A stretch of 64,000 nucleotides of DNA from Vibrio gangliei (GTDB taxonomy: Bacteria; Pseudomonadota; Gammaproteobacteria; Enterobacterales; Vibrionaceae), in NCBI RefSeq assembly GCF_026001925.1, contig NZ_AP021869.1, positions 992,001-1,056,000 of the forward strand. The letters are read 5' to 3'. Positions within the stretch are counted from its first letter, which is position 1. The number at the start of each line of letters is the position of its first letter. The notes under the pieces are model-generated. The model saw only the letters and a list, made by a program, of their open reading frames with translations. It ran no database searches and had not been told where the DNA came from. Shown in pieces: positions 1-9,597 of this stretch. Made by a program: the position numbers and the translations under genes.

Positions 1-1377
1 TAGGAATGCGGCTTGTCCGTTTGGTGTTGCCACTGACGGTAAGTTAGTACCTGTGTTGATTGCGACAGCCAATAAATCAAACTGGTCACGGCTGATTGTG
101 CCTTCAAGTAGCGCAAGTTTTACTTCATTGATGTAGACCGTACCAACGAATACGTTATCGGAAACCATAGAAAGTAAACCGTTCGCGATATAGAACATAC
201 TGATTTGCTGGCCACCTTCGAGCTCTAATACCGCTTCAATGATTGGCTTAAATAAATGCTGATCGATAATCACAGCAACGACAGCAAAGAACACCGCTAG
301 CAGGGCAGTAAAGGGCAGAGCTTCTTCGAAGGCTTTACCAAGGGCGTGCTCTTCTGTGATACCAGTGAAAGCGGTGGCTAAAATAATCACGGATAAACCG
401 ATCAAACCAACGGCTGCAAGGTGACCGGCAAGGCCTACGATTAACCAGATGGCAATGAAACCTTGAACATAAAGTTTTGCTACATCTTGCTTGGTTCGTT
501 TTTGCTGTTCTTCATAATCCACTTCGATCAGAATTTTACGAACGTTATCTGGTAGTTTTGCGCCATAGCCAAAGATTTTGAATTTTTCAACGGCAATACA
601 AGTGAGAACACCAAAAATGAAAACAGGGAAAGTGATGGGCGCCATACGTAGAATAAACTCACCAAACTGCCAACCTGCTTGGTCAGCAATGATTAAGTTT
701 TGTGGTTCACCGACCATGGTCATTACACCACCAAGCGCTGTACCGACACCAGCATGCATGAGTAGAGAACGTAGAAAAGCACGGTAATCTTCTAAGTCAT
801 TACGTGTGATTTCTGGGATCATTTCATCCGTCGTATGGTCGTGATGAGCACTAGAATCTGGATTAGATACGACTTTATGGTAGATAGCATAAAAGCCGAT
901 CGCAACACTAATGATGACTGCAATCACGGTCAAAGCATCTAAAAATGCAGATAAAAATGCCGCAGTGACACAAAATGAAATGGAGAGTAAAACTTTAGAA
1001 CGAACGCCAAGTAATATTTTGGTAAACACGAACAACAACAGTTGCTTCATGAAATAGATACCTGCAACCATGAAGACAAGAAGCAACAGAACTTCAATGT
1101 TGTTAGCAAGTTCGTGTTTGATCTGCTCAGCACTGGTCATCCCAATAGCGACCGCCTCAATGGCTAATAAGCCACCAGGTTGTAGAGGGTAACATTTAAG
1201 TGCCATCGCTAAGGTAAAGATGAATTCAACCACCAGCAACCAACCCGCGGTGAAAGGGTCAACCCAGAAAAAGACAATCGGGTTAATGATTAAAAAAGCG
1301 ACAATTGTCACTTTATACCAGTCAGGGGCTTTTCCGAGGAAGTTTTTAACGAAAGCGTTTCCTAAAGACATACTCAT
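1..1377 (-). CDS. nhaB: Na+/H+ antiporter NhaB, 3' end cut off by window edge
   Basis: Inner-membrane antiporter that exports sodium in exchange for protons, for pH and salt homeostasis. The reverse strand is open from the ATG at 1377 to the window edge, giving 459 residues of a protein usually near 530, so the C-terminus is missing. It begins MSMSLGNAF, continues [13 protein letters not shown] as in enteric and Vibrio NhaB, and is built of many hydrophobic segments, with family stretches such as GGLLAIEA near residue 70 and SAFLDALTV near 150. A second ATG lies two codons in. It diverges from fadR, an arrangement also found in E. coli. Identification is secure; only the missing end is unknown. 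Confidence 0.95.
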   Translation of the reverse strand, partial: MSMSLGNAFVKNFLGKAPDWYKVTIVAFLIINPIVFFWVDPFTAGWLLVVEFIFTLAMALKCYPLQPGGLLAIEAVAIGMTSAEQIKHELANNIEVLLLLVFMVAGIYFMKQLLLFVFTKILLGVRSKVLLSISFCVTAAFLSAFLDALTVIAVIISVAIGFYAIYHKVVSNPDSSAHHDHTTDEMIPEITRNDLEDYRAFLRSLLMHAGVGTALGGVMTMVGEPQNLIIADQAGWQFGEFILRMAPITFPVFIFGVLTCIAVEKFKIFGYGAKLPDNVRKILIEVDYEEQQKRTKQDVAKLYVQGFIAIWLIVGLAGHLAAVGLIGLSVIILATAFTGITEEHALGKAFEEALPFTALLAVFFAVVAVIIDQHLFKPIIEAVLELEGGQQISMFYIANGLLSMVSDNVFVGTVYINEVKLALLEGTISRDQFDLLAVAINTGTNLPSVATPNGQAAFL

Positions 1378-1814
1378 GAATTTACTTTTTCCACTCCAAA
1401 AGTTTGAACCAATGCACAGTATGCCGAGATTTTCATTTCAATATGTGAAAACCATCAAATTAATGACTAAACAAATATATCCGATAGTTAAAAATGTAAA
1501 AGAAAAGTCTTTGATTGTTGGTCACTATCGTTATTTGTTGAGCATTATGGGCTAATGTGTGCTGTGCTTGTTATATTTGTTTGGGCAAAAACAATACAGT
1601 TTCATGCTTGATAGTAAATAGAAAAATTGAAATAAGTGGAACTATGCTAGGTTTTTATGTAAAAAACTGAGCAGTTCGAGTGCTATGTCATATATTCATT
1701 TCATAAATACAAATAGTGACAAATTCGTTTAACTTCGATTGCAGGTTTTCAGTCTGTTGATAGTAGTGGTATGATGAGTGCAATTTCGAATTCTAAATTA
1801 AGTAAAGTGAATAC
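1378..1814. other. nhaB-fadR divergent intergenic region
   Basis: AT-rich stretch of 437 bases with no convincing gene; a short open frame running through it is antisense to the start of nhaB. It should hold the promoters of both genes. The only element I can point to is an extended -10 hexamer for fadR at 1767-1775. I see no clear FadR operator. Confidence 0.6.
1767..1775 (+). promoter_or_regulatory. Candidate extended -10 promoter element for fadR
   Basis: TGG followed by TATGAT forms an extended -10 element about 40 bases before the fadR ATG. Only a weak -35 candidate (TTTCAG) lies 17 bases upstream, which fits an extended -10 promoter. Seen in sequence; activity is inferred. Confidence 0.4.
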
Positions 1815-2654
1815 ATGGTTATTAAGGCAAAGAGCCCAGCAGGATTTGCGGAAAAGTACATTATAGAAAGTATATGGAATGGCCGATTTCCACCCGGCTC
1901 TATTTTACCTGCAGAGCGAGAGTTATCTGAATTAATTGGTGTTACGCGTACGACTTTACGTGAAGTATTGCAGCGTTTGGCCCGTGATGGTTGGTTGACG
2001 ATTCAGCATGGTAAGCCAACAAAAGTAAATAACTTCATGGAAACATCGAGCCTGCATATTCTTGATACTTTAATGACGCTGGATACCGATAACGCTACCA
2101 GTATTGTTGAAGATTTATTGGCAGTTCGCACTAGTATCAGCCCAATTTTTATGCGCTATGCCTTTAAACATAATTCTGAAGCGTGTATTAAAACCCTTAA
2201 CCGTGTGATCAGCTCATGTGAGACTTTGCTGTCTCACGATTCTTGGGAATCCTTTATTGCCGAATCGCCTTATGCGGAAAAGATTAAGCAATCAGTCAAA
2301 GAGGATAACGAGCAAGATGAATCTAAGCGTGATGATATCTTGTTTGCCAAGACCTTTAATTTCTACGATTACATGCTTTTCCAACGATTGGCATTCCATT
2401 CTGGTAACCAAATTTACGGTTTGATCTTTAATGGGATTAAAAAGCTGTATGACCGTGTGGGCAGTTTTTATTTCTCAAATCCACAAGCTCGTACGTCAGC
2501 ATTACAGTTTTATAAAGATCTATTGAATCTCTGTGAACAAGGTGAATACCATGAATTACCGACTGCGATTCGTCGCTACGGTATTGAAAGTGGTCAAATT
2601 TGGATGCAAATGAAGCAAAACCTACCAAGTAACTTCACAGAAGATGATAGTTAA
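1815..2654 (+). CDS. fadR: Fatty acid metabolism regulator FadR, long Vibrio form
   Basis: GntR-family transcription factor that represses fatty acid degradation genes and activates unsaturated fatty acid synthesis, released from DNA by long-chain acyl-CoA. Residues 1-75 form the winged helix-turn-helix and are almost identical to E. coli FadR ([27 protein letters not shown]). The protein is 279 residues against 239 in E. coli. The extra roughly 40 residues fall near positions 138-178, between DNA-binding and ligand-binding parts, as known for V. cholerae FadR, where the insert adds ligand-binding capacity. It diverges from nhaB and ends in a strong hairpin terminator. A degenerate fatty-acid-porin-like gene lies 1.2 kb downstream. 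Confidence 0.97.
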   Translation: MVIKAKSPAGFAEKYIIESIWNGRFPPGSILPAERELSELIGVTRTTLREVLQRLARDGWLTIQHGKPTKVNNFMETSSLHILDTLMTLDTDNATSIVEDLLAVRTSISPIFMRYAFKHNSEACIKTLNRVISSCETLLSHDSWESFIAESPYAEKIKQSVKEDNEQDESKRDDILFAKTFNFYDYMLFQRLAFHSGNQIYGLIFNGIKKLYDRVGSFYFSNPQARTSALQFYKDLLNLCEQGEYHELPTAIRRYGIESGQIWMQMKQNLPSNFTEDDS

Positions 2655-2673
2655 GTTGCTCTAATTAAAGGAA

Positions 2674-2699
2674 AGCCTGCTTAATACGCAGGCTTTTTT
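2674..2699 (+). terminator. fadR intrinsic terminator, also encoding the end of the opposing gene
   Basis: AGCCTGC and GCAGGCT (2674-2680 and 2688-2694) form a 7-bp stem followed by six T on the + strand. The loop contains the stop codon of the convergent gene at 2681-3505, so the hairpin also lies at that gene's 3' end. Confidence 0.85.
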
Positions 2700-3505
2700 G
2701 TACCTATAGAAAGCGCTTCTAGTGGTAAATAAATTTCTTCACATGTTTCAGACAGAATTTGGTCGTAAACGTTGAAGATAAGGTATGAGGCTTGGAGTGA
2801 TAGTTGATATAAAGTTTCAACATCGTCTTCAATCACTTCTACCTCTTCCCATTGCTTTAATTTGTGAATTAATCCATTTCTATCATTATCGGCGATGATT
2901 AAAGGGCAAATAAGGGATAATTGATTCATTCTACGGCCAAGCATAACCGCGTGATGGCGAAAGCGTTGTTTGCCCATTGCTGATTCGATGTCTTGAATAC
3001 AGATTCTAAAGCGGGTCAAACTTTCTAAAGTATCCAGCACTTTTTGCCAGCGAAAATGGTACTCCATTGCGACTTCATCATTACGAGTATCAATTAACCA
3101 TTTGATCATCACTTCATCGGTTAAAAACATCATCTGACGAATTAACTTACCGTGTTCAAGCTGATTTTTGGCAACATTAAATTCAGTCCAATTGAGTAGC
3201 ACGGCTTGAGTTTTATCAAAAAGTACACGAATCTCTGGGCCCGTATCGGCTCCTGCACTGGCTTTTAAACTTTGCAATATATCGACAATAGCAATATTCG
3301 TCTGTTTTAGTGATTGAACTGAATATTCATGGGAAGCGAGGTGAGCATGGCTTAATGCTCGGTGTTCGCGTACATGAAAAATCAATTGGCGAAGTTGGTT
3401 AACTAAGTGATAGCGATATTGATGGCTTTTTTCTCGAATAATATTCAGATAAAAAAGGCTGGCGATAACCCCAATCGCCAATAATAAGCTGATGGCAATA
3501 AACAT
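2681..3505 (-). CDS. Conserved-type membrane-anchored protein of unknown function
   Basis: Not recognised. The 274-residue product starts with one hydrophobic segment (about residues 2-22), then basic residues, then a long, mainly helical soluble part. An N-terminal anchor followed by helices with a HVREHRALSHAHL stretch near residue 47 loosely recalls nitrate/nitrite-sensor (NIT) type four-helix sensing domains, but this is only a resemblance. No enzymatic motif was seen. The start is the ATG at 3505, with AGGAGG six bases upstream, rather than the TTG just before it. The stop codon lies within the loop of the fadR terminator. It appears to be a single-gene transcript convergent with fadR. 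Confidence 0.75.
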   Translation of the reverse strand: MFIAISLLLAIGVIASLFYLNIIREKSHQYRYHLVNQLRQLIFHVREHRALSHAHLASHEYSVQSLKQTNIAIVDILQSLKASAGADTGPEIRVLFDKTQAVLLNWTEFNVAKNQLEHGKLIRQMMFLTDEVMIKWLIDTRNDEVAMEYHFRWQKVLDTLESLTRFRICIQDIESAMGKQRFRHHAVMLGRRMNQLSLICPLIIADNDRNGLIHKLKQWEEVEVIEDDVETLYQLSLQASYLIFNVYDQILSETCEEIYLPLEALSIGTKKPAY

Positions 3506-3858
3506 CAATGACCTCCTTCTTCCATGAATGTTTACTCATAAGTAAGCAAGAAGTGAACCAAGATCACATTTTTACTGCCGATAGAGCGATGTAAAAAAAT
3601 GTTACCGCCATCTCCTTTTGATAGAAAAGCCAATAAGCGCAATTAAAAGTAACACAACCTTTAAACTTGTATGAATTATTTGAATTTAAATCATTAATTT
3701 TATTTTTTCTTTGGGGGAGAGTCCAAGTCTACGATCAAGGCTTTACTTGATAGAAGTATCAATAGTGGTAATTTTGAACACAAGACAGGTATTCAATTCA
3801 ATTACCTGCCATGAGAAGTATCGAAATTATTATAAAAGTACATGGAGAGGTACATAAA
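3506..3858. other. Intergenic region between unknown membrane protein and broken barrel gene
   Basis: About 350 bases with promoters expected for both neighbours. It contains a short inverted repeat, TTGATA-GAAG-TATCAA, at 3747-3762 that could be a protein-binding site, and a Shine-Dalgarno sequence, GGAGAGG, at 3844-3850 for the downstream gene. Nothing else was recognised. Confidence 0.5.
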
Positions 3859-4501
3859 ATGATGCTGAATACGACAAGAAAGATCCTTATTGGTGCGTTA
3901 TTGCCTCTTCTTAGTGCACCAGCATGGAGTGCAGGATATGAATTTGCTCGGTTCAACTATACGAATCTTTACAGTAAAGATACTAAGATCTCTGCTGCCT
4001 ACACTTGGTTTACTTATGATATTGCTGGTACAAGTTCAGATGGCCAACCGACAGGGAATGATCCAGACCGGTATTGCACCAAAAACCTTGCTGCTTGCTA
4101 ATATCCACTGGCGAAACTGGGAGTCGCACACCATTGAAACGGAGGCTACTAAGCCAATGTATGGTGGCCCATTTGTAACCTTTGCGAATAACACTTTTGA
4201 TTATGGCTTAGGTTTATCTTATCAATTTACACCTAAATTTGTCATGTTCACTGAAGGGGTATACGGCGAAAGTGTAGGGGAAGATGGCATTGTAAATCCA
4301 TTCGCTCCGGGTAACGGCACTACAACCTTTAAATTAGGTGGTAGCTATGATATTGGTGATTTCTCACTCTTTATGGTGGGCAGTTACATTTGGCTAAAAG
4401 ATGGGGTGTCCAAACCGGTTGATAACCCATATGTACCCAATGCATCGTTTGAAGATAACACGGTATTTGCTCTTTCAACTGGCTTTGAATACAAGTTTTA
4501 A
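3859..4501 (+). pseudogene. Frameshifted outer-membrane beta-barrel protein, FadL-like C-terminal half
   Basis: Two overlapping frames together read as one outer-membrane protein. The first begins at the ATG at 3859 (GGAGAGG eight bases upstream) with a signal peptide ending AWS-AG and runs to a stop at 4101. The second frame carries on from about 4070 to 4501, through WRNWE, FDYGLGLSYQF and FKLGGSYDIG to a terminal phenylalanine typical of barrel insertion. The total, 643 bases, is one more than a multiple of three, consistent with a one-base insertion around 4066-4072. The second part resembles the last strands of the FadL/OmpP1 family of fatty acid porins, but at about 214 residues the protein would be only half the usual length, so an internal deletion is also likely. 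A sequencing error is possible, although no homopolymer is present at the junction. Confidence 0.7.
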
Positions 4502-4548
4502 GCTAAGAAATTTAATAAAGTTAAGAAATTAACAAATCAATTAACAAA

Positions 4549-4585
4549 CAGGGCGCTTATCATAATGATGAGCGCCCTGTGTTTA
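4549..4585. terminator. Long hairpin terminator between barrel gene and metG
   Basis: CAGGGCGCT (4549-4557) pairs with AGCGCCCTG (4571-4579), and the inner ATCAT/ATGAT extends the stem almost to the tip. T-rich on the + side and A-rich on the other, so it may serve both converging genes. Confidence 0.75.
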
Positions 4586-4611
4586 TTTTGAATGATGGAA
4601 GGTGAAGCGAA

Positions 4612-6660
4612 TTACATCACACGCATACCTGGTTGAGCACCTTCATGCGGCTCTAAAATCCATAAATCTTTGCCACCAGGGCCAGCAGCTAAAATCATGC
4701 CTTCTGACATACCAAACTTCATCTTACGTGGTTTTAGGTTCGCAACGACTACGGTTAACTTACCAACCAAATCTTCTGGCTTGTAAGCGGCTTTAATACC
4801 AGAGAATACTTGGCGAGTTTCACCACCGATATCGAGTTGGAACTTAAGCAGTTTGTTTGCTTTTGGTACTTCTTCACATGAAATGATTTTGGCAATACGT
4901 AGATCAATTTTGGCGAAATCATCAAATTCAATTTCGGCTTCGATTGGCTCTTTGTCCAGTTCAGATTGCGCGGCTTGTTCAGCTTGTTCTTTCGCTGCCA
5001 TTTCTGCTGCCGCATCTTCTTTAGAGGCTTCGATCATGGCTTCAACATGTTTAGGATCGATACGATTAAATAGAGCTTTAAACTTAGTGATGTCATGCGC
5101 CACTAATGGTTGCGCGATGTTTTCCCAAGTTAATGTTTCATTTAAGAAGGCTTCACTTCGAGCGGCCAATTCAGGCATGACAGGCTTCAAGTAAGTCATT
5201 AATACACGGAACAAGTTAATACCGACAGTACAGATGTCTTGCAGCTCTTGGTCTTTACCTTCTTCTTTCGCTACCACCCAAGGGGCTTTTTCATCAACGT
5301 ACTGGTTGGCTTTATCGGCAAGCGCTGTGATTTCACGAATAGCACGGCCAAATTCACGCGTTTCGTATAACTCACCAATACGATCAGCCGCATCAGCAAA
5401 TTCTTGATAAAGTGCTGGTTCAGCAAATTGCGTTGATAACTTGCCTTCAAAACGTTTAGTGATAAAGCCTGCATTACGGGACGCAAGGTTTACTATTTTG
5501 TTGACCACATCTGAGTTTACGCGTTGGGTAAAGTCTTCAAGGTTCAAGTCTAAATCATCAATGCGACTGTTGAGTTTTGCCGCGTAGTAATAGCGTAAGC
5601 ACTCAGGGTCTAGGTGTTTCAAGTAAGTGCTTGCTTTTACGAAAGTGCCTTTCGATTTAGACATTTTCGCGCCATTAACCGTTACATAACCATGAACGAA
5701 TACGTTGTTTGGTTTACGGAAACCCGCACCATCTAGCATGGCTGGCCAGAATAGGCTGTGGAAGTAAACGATGTCTTTACCGATGAAGTGGTAAAGCTCT
5801 GCATCGCTGTCTTGCTTCCAGTAATCGTCAAAGTTTAAATCATCACGTTTGTCACATAGGTTTTTGAATGACCCCATGTAACCGATCGGTGCATCGAGCC
5901 ATACGTAGAAGAACTTATTTTTCTCGCCTGGGATTTCGAAGCCAAAATAGGGTGCGTCACGAGAAATATCCCATTGTTGCAAGCCACCTTCAAACCACTC
6001 CTGCATTTTGTTGGCAGTTTCGGCTTGTAGAGAACCAGAGCGAGTCCACTCTTTTAGCATGCTTTGGAATTGAGGTAAGTCAAAGAAGAAATGCTCAGAA
6101 TCTTTCATGACTGGTGTCGCACCAGAAACCGCTGATTTTGGGTTGATAAGATCGGTTGGGCTGTATGTTTCACCACAAGCGTCACAGTTATCACCGTATT
6201 GGTCTTCGGCTTTACATTTCGGGCAAGTCCCTTTTACAAAACGGTCTGGTAAGAACATTTCTTTTTCAGGGTCGAATAACTGCGAAATGGTACGGCTAGT
6301 AATAAAACCATTTTCTTTTAAACGCAGATAAATCAGCGAAGCTAACTCACGGTTTTCTTCACTGTGAGTGCTGTGGTAGTTGTCAAAGCTGATGTTGAAG
6401 CCGACGAAATCTTGCTCGTGTTCTTTTTGGACTTCGGCAATCATATCTTCTGGTTTAATGCCAAGCTGTTGCGCTTTCAACATGATTGGCGTGCCGTGTG
6501 CGTCATCAGCACAAATAAAGTTTACTGTATTACCACGTAGGCGCTGATAACGAACCCAAACGTCAGCTTGAATGTGTTCAAGCATGTGGCCGAGGTGAAT
6601 TGAGCCATTTGCATATGGAAGTGCGCAGGTTACCAAAATTTTTCTTGGGTCAGTTGCCAT
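4612..6660 (-). CDS. metG: Methionyl-tRNA synthetase
   Basis: Class I aminoacyl-tRNA synthetase that charges tRNA-Met in the cytoplasm. At 682 residues it is the long, dimeric form. The HIGH motif reads HLGH at 22-25, the zinc-binding cysteines are at about 146, 149, 159 and 162, and the KMSKS loop is at 332-336. A C-terminal EMAP-II-type tRNA-binding domain covers about residues 580-682 ([17 protein letters not shown]) and is preceded by an alanine- and glutamate-rich linker. It diverges from mrp across about 300 bases, as in many gammaproteobacteria, and is followed by a strong hairpin. Nothing is missing from the catalytic core. Confidence 0.98.
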   Translation of the reverse strand: MATDPRKILVTCALPYANGSIHLGHMLEHIQADVWVRYQRLRGNTVNFICADDAHGTPIMLKAQQLGIKPEDMIAEVQKEHEQDFVGFNISFDNYHSTHSEENRELASLIYLRLKENGFITSRTISQLFDPEKEMFLPDRFVKGTCPKCKAEDQYGDNCDACGETYSPTDLINPKSAVSGATPVMKDSEHFFFDLPQFQSMLKEWTRSGSLQAETANKMQEWFEGGLQQWDISRDAPYFGFEIPGEKNKFFYVWLDAPIGYMGSFKNLCDKRDDLNFDDYWKQDSDAELYHFIGKDIVYFHSLFWPAMLDGAGFRKPNNVFVHGYVTVNGAKMSKSKGTFVKASTYLKHLDPECLRYYYAAKLNSRIDDLDLNLEDFTQRVNSDVVNKIVNLASRNAGFITKRFEGKLSTQFAEPALYQEFADAADRIGELYETREFGRAIREITALADKANQYVDEKAPWVVAKEEGKDQELQDICTVGINLFRVLMTYLKPVMPELAARSEAFLNETLTWENIAQPLVAHDITKFKALFNRIDPKHVEAMIEASKEDAAAEMAAKEQAEQAAQSELDKEPIEAEIEFDDFAKIDLRIAKIISCEEVPKANKLLKFQLDIGGETRQVFSGIKAAYKPEDLVGKLTVVVANLKPRKMKFGMSEGMILAAGPGGKDLWILEPHEGAQPGMRVM

Positions 6661-6956
6661 AGTCTATTTCGCTTCTTATTCTTTAAGATGTTTTTGAAGA
6701 TGGGGAAAGCCCAAGCCACACATGAAATCAATTCAGGTGTTAAAGGTGGGTTTATCGTCATCATTATATTGGCAATGATTCTACCCGATACCTAACTAAC
6801 TTCAAGAAAACATCCGTGTAAGAAAAGGATTTTTATGCTGCCATTCACCTATAGCACAAGGCCCGGCTTAATTTTTATTGTTTGGTGACGCTATTTTGAT
6901 GTAAGCGAAATATTGTTAGCATAGTTGCAGGTTGAAACCGTTTGGTAAGGGAAATT

Positions 6957-8039
6957 ATGTCTACTCGTGATTCTGAAGCATTCACTATGCAGCAACAATG
7001 CATACAACACTTAAATCAATTTCAGCATGAGGCGCTCGTTGATGGTTGGGCTGACACACCAAATATGGTCGGTATTAACCAAGATAATCATGTGATCATC
7101 AATTTACCTTTTGTTTATCAAGGTCTGACCGAAGCCATGCAAGCATGGTGCGATGAGCAGACGACATTGGGTTTTCCTACTGTGGAGGTCACGACTAAGA
7201 TTAAACCTTTAGAAACCAAGTTAGCTCAGCCGGTTAAAGGCGTGAAAAACATTCTAGCTGTCACGTCGGCAAAAGGTGGGGTAGGTAAATCGACAACGGC
7301 AGTGAATCTTGCATTAGCTTTGCATGCACTTGGAGCAAAAGTCGGTTTGCTCGATGCCGATATTTATGGACCATCCGTGCCGTTAATGTTGGGCACGAAA
7401 GGTAAAAAGCCAGAGGTACGAGATAATAAATGGATGCTGCCCGTACAAGCACATGGATTATATACCAACTCCATTGGCTACCTCATTGATGATCAAGATG
7501 CCGCAGTTTGGCGCGGGCCTATGGCATCTAAAGCTTTGAATCAGATCCTTAATGAAACGTTATGGCCTGAGTTGGATTATCTAGTCATGGATATGCCGCC
7601 GGGTACAGGTGATATTCAATTAACGCTCGCTCAACAAGTACCGGTTACTTCTGCTTTAGTGGTGACCACGCCACAAGATCTTGCACTTGCTGATGCCAGA
7701 AAAGGGGTGGCGATGTTTGAAAAAGTCGATACGCCGGTTTTAGGCTTGATTGAAAATATGAGTTATCACATTTGTTCTCAGTGTGGTCATCATGAAGCTA
7801 TTTTTGGGCAGGGTGGCGCTCACAAGATGGCTCAGGATATGCAATTGCCTCTTTTGGCGCAAATCCCACTACATATCGATCTACGTACTGACATTGATAA
7901 TGGTTGCCCAACCGTTACTTCAAGGCCAGATAGTGAGCACAGTGCGATTTATTTTCAGTTGGCTTCCAATATTTCAACCAATCTTTTTTGGCAAGGAAAA
8001 CCGAGAGTAGACGACATCATGTTTGTCGAGGTGAACTAA
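6957..8039 (+). CDS. mrp: Iron-sulfur cluster carrier ATPase Mrp/ApbC
   Basis: Soluble P-loop ATPase of the Mrp/Nbp35 family that binds and passes on Fe-S clusters. An N-terminal DUF59-like part is followed by the deviant Walker A motif SAKGGVGKST near residue 105, a VMDMPPGTGD segment, and a CSQC pair near residue 275 that would bridge a cluster between two subunits. The start is taken as the ATG at 6957 because TAAGGGA lies just upstream; a TTG at 6942 in the same frame is less likely. It diverges from metG. A -10-like sequence after it suggests that udk is transcribed separately. Confidence 0.95.
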   Translation: MSTRDSEAFTMQQQCIQHLNQFQHEALVDGWADTPNMVGINQDNHVIINLPFVYQGLTEAMQAWCDEQTTLGFPTVEVTTKIKPLETKLAQPVKGVKNILAVTSAKGGVGKSTTAVNLALALHALGAKVGLLDADIYGPSVPLMLGTKGKKPEVRDNKWMLPVQAHGLYTNSIGYLIDDQDAAVWRGPMASKALNQILNETLWPELDYLVMDMPPGTGDIQLTLAQQVPVTSALVVTTPQDLALADARKGVAMFEKVDTPVLGLIENMSYHICSQCGHHEAIFGQGGAHKMAQDMQLPLLAQIPLHIDLRTDIDNGCPTVTSRPDSEHSAIYFQLASNISTNLFWQGKPRVDDIMFVEVN

Positions 8040-8119
8040 TTGATTGAGAAATAGGCATCTATTGTTTGATTCCATTAATAAATGCGTTTTGCAACTCGCA
8101 CCACGGTTACGTTTAGGTA

Positions 8120-8125
8120 TATAAT
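8120..8125 (+). promoter_or_regulatory. Candidate -10 box of the udk-dcd transcript
   Basis: A perfect TATAAT lies about 90 bases before the udk ATG, in the gap after mrp. No good -35 at standard spacing was found, so the call is tentative. Confidence 0.35.
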
Positions 8126-8213
8126 CAAGCGGTTTAAATACCCATTTTGATGAGATGAAACCATCGACATCGGTTTGGGTTTTCCTTGTCACTTTTGAGC
8201 TTGGGTGCTTTAC

Positions 8214-8873
8214 ATGTCAGAACAACAAAACATGCCTGAAAAAAACAAATGCGTCATTGTAGGAATCGCCGGCGCATCGGCTTCAGGGAAGAGCTTAATT
8301 GCAAGCACCATTTATAAAGAATTACGTGCCAAAGTGGGTGATAATCAGATCGGCGTGATTACAGAAGACTGTTATTACCGCGATCAAAGCCATTTGAGCA
8401 TGGAAGAGCGAGTTAAAACCAATTACGACCATCCGAGTGCATTAGACCATGATTTACTGTGTGAACAACTAGAAAAGTTGATTCAAGGTGAGTCAGTTGA
8501 AATTCCAGAGTACAGCTATTCAGAACATACCCGCACTAAAAACACGACGTTAATGACGCCCAAAAAAGTCATCATTTTGGAAGGTATTTTATTGCTGACT
8601 GAACCGCGTCTCCGTGATTTGATGCACGCCTCTGTTTTTATGGATACCCCTCTTGATATCTGTCTGTTACGCCGTGTGAAACGAGATGTGGAAGAGCGTG
8701 GTCGGACTATGGAGTCGGTATTGAAGCAATATCAGAAGACGGTACGTCCAATGTTCTTACAGTTCATTGAACCTTCGAAACAACATGCTGATATTATTGT
8801 GCCGCGTGGTGGTAAAAACCGAATTGCAATTGATGTATTGAAAGCGCACATTGCGAAACTTTTAAAATCATAA
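8214..8873 (+). CDS. udk: Uridine kinase
   Basis: Phosphorylates uridine and cytidine in pyrimidine salvage in the cytoplasm. The P-loop GASASGKS lies near residues 21-28 and is followed by family signatures [28 protein letters not shown] and [12 protein letters not shown]. The product from the ATG at 8214 is 219 residues, close to the usual 213. A GTG three codons earlier is in frame but less likely. Upstream Shine-Dalgarno strength is poor. The gene is followed closely by dcd, so two pyrimidine nucleotide enzymes are probably co-transcribed. Confidence 0.96.
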   Translation: MSEQQNMPEKNKCVIVGIAGASASGKSLIASTIYKELRAKVGDNQIGVITEDCYYRDQSHLSMEERVKTNYDHPSALDHDLLCEQLEKLIQGESVEIPEYSYSEHTRTKNTTLMTPKKVIILEGILLLTEPRLRDLMHASVFMDTPLDICLLRRVKRDVEERGRTMESVLKQYQKTVRPMFLQFIEPSKQHADIIVPRGGKNRIAIDVLKAHIAKLLKS

Positions 8874-8924
8874 TTAATATTGAGGACGGGGAGGCATGTC
8901 ATCGCCACCCGAGGAGAACCATTT

Positions 8925-9506
8925 GTGAGATTGTGTGATAAGGACATAAAAAAATATTTGGCCGAAGGTAAAATTGCCATGAGCCCTGCGCCCTCTGAAG
9001 ACAGTATTAGTGGTTTAACGGTTGATGTTCGTTTAGGACATCAATTCCGTGTATTTAGTGACCATAGTGCGCCTTATATCGATTTATCTGGCAAAAAAGA
9101 GCAAGTTGCCGCTCAGCTTGAAAAAGTGATGAGTGATGAGATTGAAATTGCCGATGATGAAGCGTTTTATTTGCACCCAGGTCAATTAGCTCTTGCAGTG
9201 ACCTATGAATCTGTCGATTTACCAGCAAACATTGTCGGATGGCTTGATGGGCGTTCATCTTTAGCTCGCTTGGGCTTGATGGTGCATGTGACGGCACACC
9301 GAATTGATCCAGGCTGGTCTGGCCGTATCGTGCTAGAGTTTTATAACTCAGGCCGTTTACCATTGGCATTAAAACCTATGATGCCCATTGGGGCGTTAAG
9401 TTTTGAAGTGCTATCCGGTGATGCTGAAAAACCCTATAATAAACGAGATAATGCGAAGTATAAAAATCAACAAGGTGCTGTTGCTAGCCGCATAAATGAA
9501 GATTAG
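8925..9506 (+). CDS. dcd: dCTP deaminase
   Basis: Deaminates dCTP to dUTP, the main route to thymidylate in enterics. The start is the GTG at 8925, preceded by GAGGAGA, giving [12 protein letters not shown] and 193 residues, exactly the E. coli Dcd length. An ATG-free extension upstream in the same frame is not supported. Family motifs include [11 protein letters not shown] near residue 39, [23 protein letters not shown] around 110-130 with the catalytic glutamate in VLEFYN, and the C-terminal lid. It lies 50 bases after udk. A hairpin directly overlaps the stop codon. Confidence 0.96.
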   Translation: MRLCDKDIKKYLAEGKIAMSPAPSEDSISGLTVDVRLGHQFRVFSDHSAPYIDLSGKKEQVAAQLEKVMSDEIEIADDEAFYLHPGQLALAVTYESVDLPANIVGWLDGRSSLARLGLMVHVTAHRIDPGWSGRIVLEFYNSGRLPLALKPMMPIGALSFEVLSGDAEKPYNKRDNAKYKNQQGAVASRINED

Positions 9507-9529
9507 TCGCGCGTATTTTCGCGACTTTT
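9505..9529 (+). terminator. Possible dcd terminator overlapping the stop codon
   Basis: AGTCGCG (9505-9511) pairs with CGCGACT (9520-9526), then a short T run. The stem starts inside the dcd stop codon. The T run is short, so termination may be partial and allow read-through into the asmA-family gene. Confidence 0.5.
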
Positions 9530-9597
9530 GATATTGGATTCAAAAAGGTGGCTGCTCGTCTGTGTTGCCACTTTTTCTTTTTTACTGAGGGATCGTC

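Noticed and set aside
578..1555. Two + strand frames opposite nhaB and its promoter
   Set aside because: They overlap the nhaB coding strand and have no gene-like features.
3551..3577. CRP-like GTGA...TCACA before the unknown membrane gene
   Set aside because: The spacer is seven bases rather than six, so it does not fit the CRP site.
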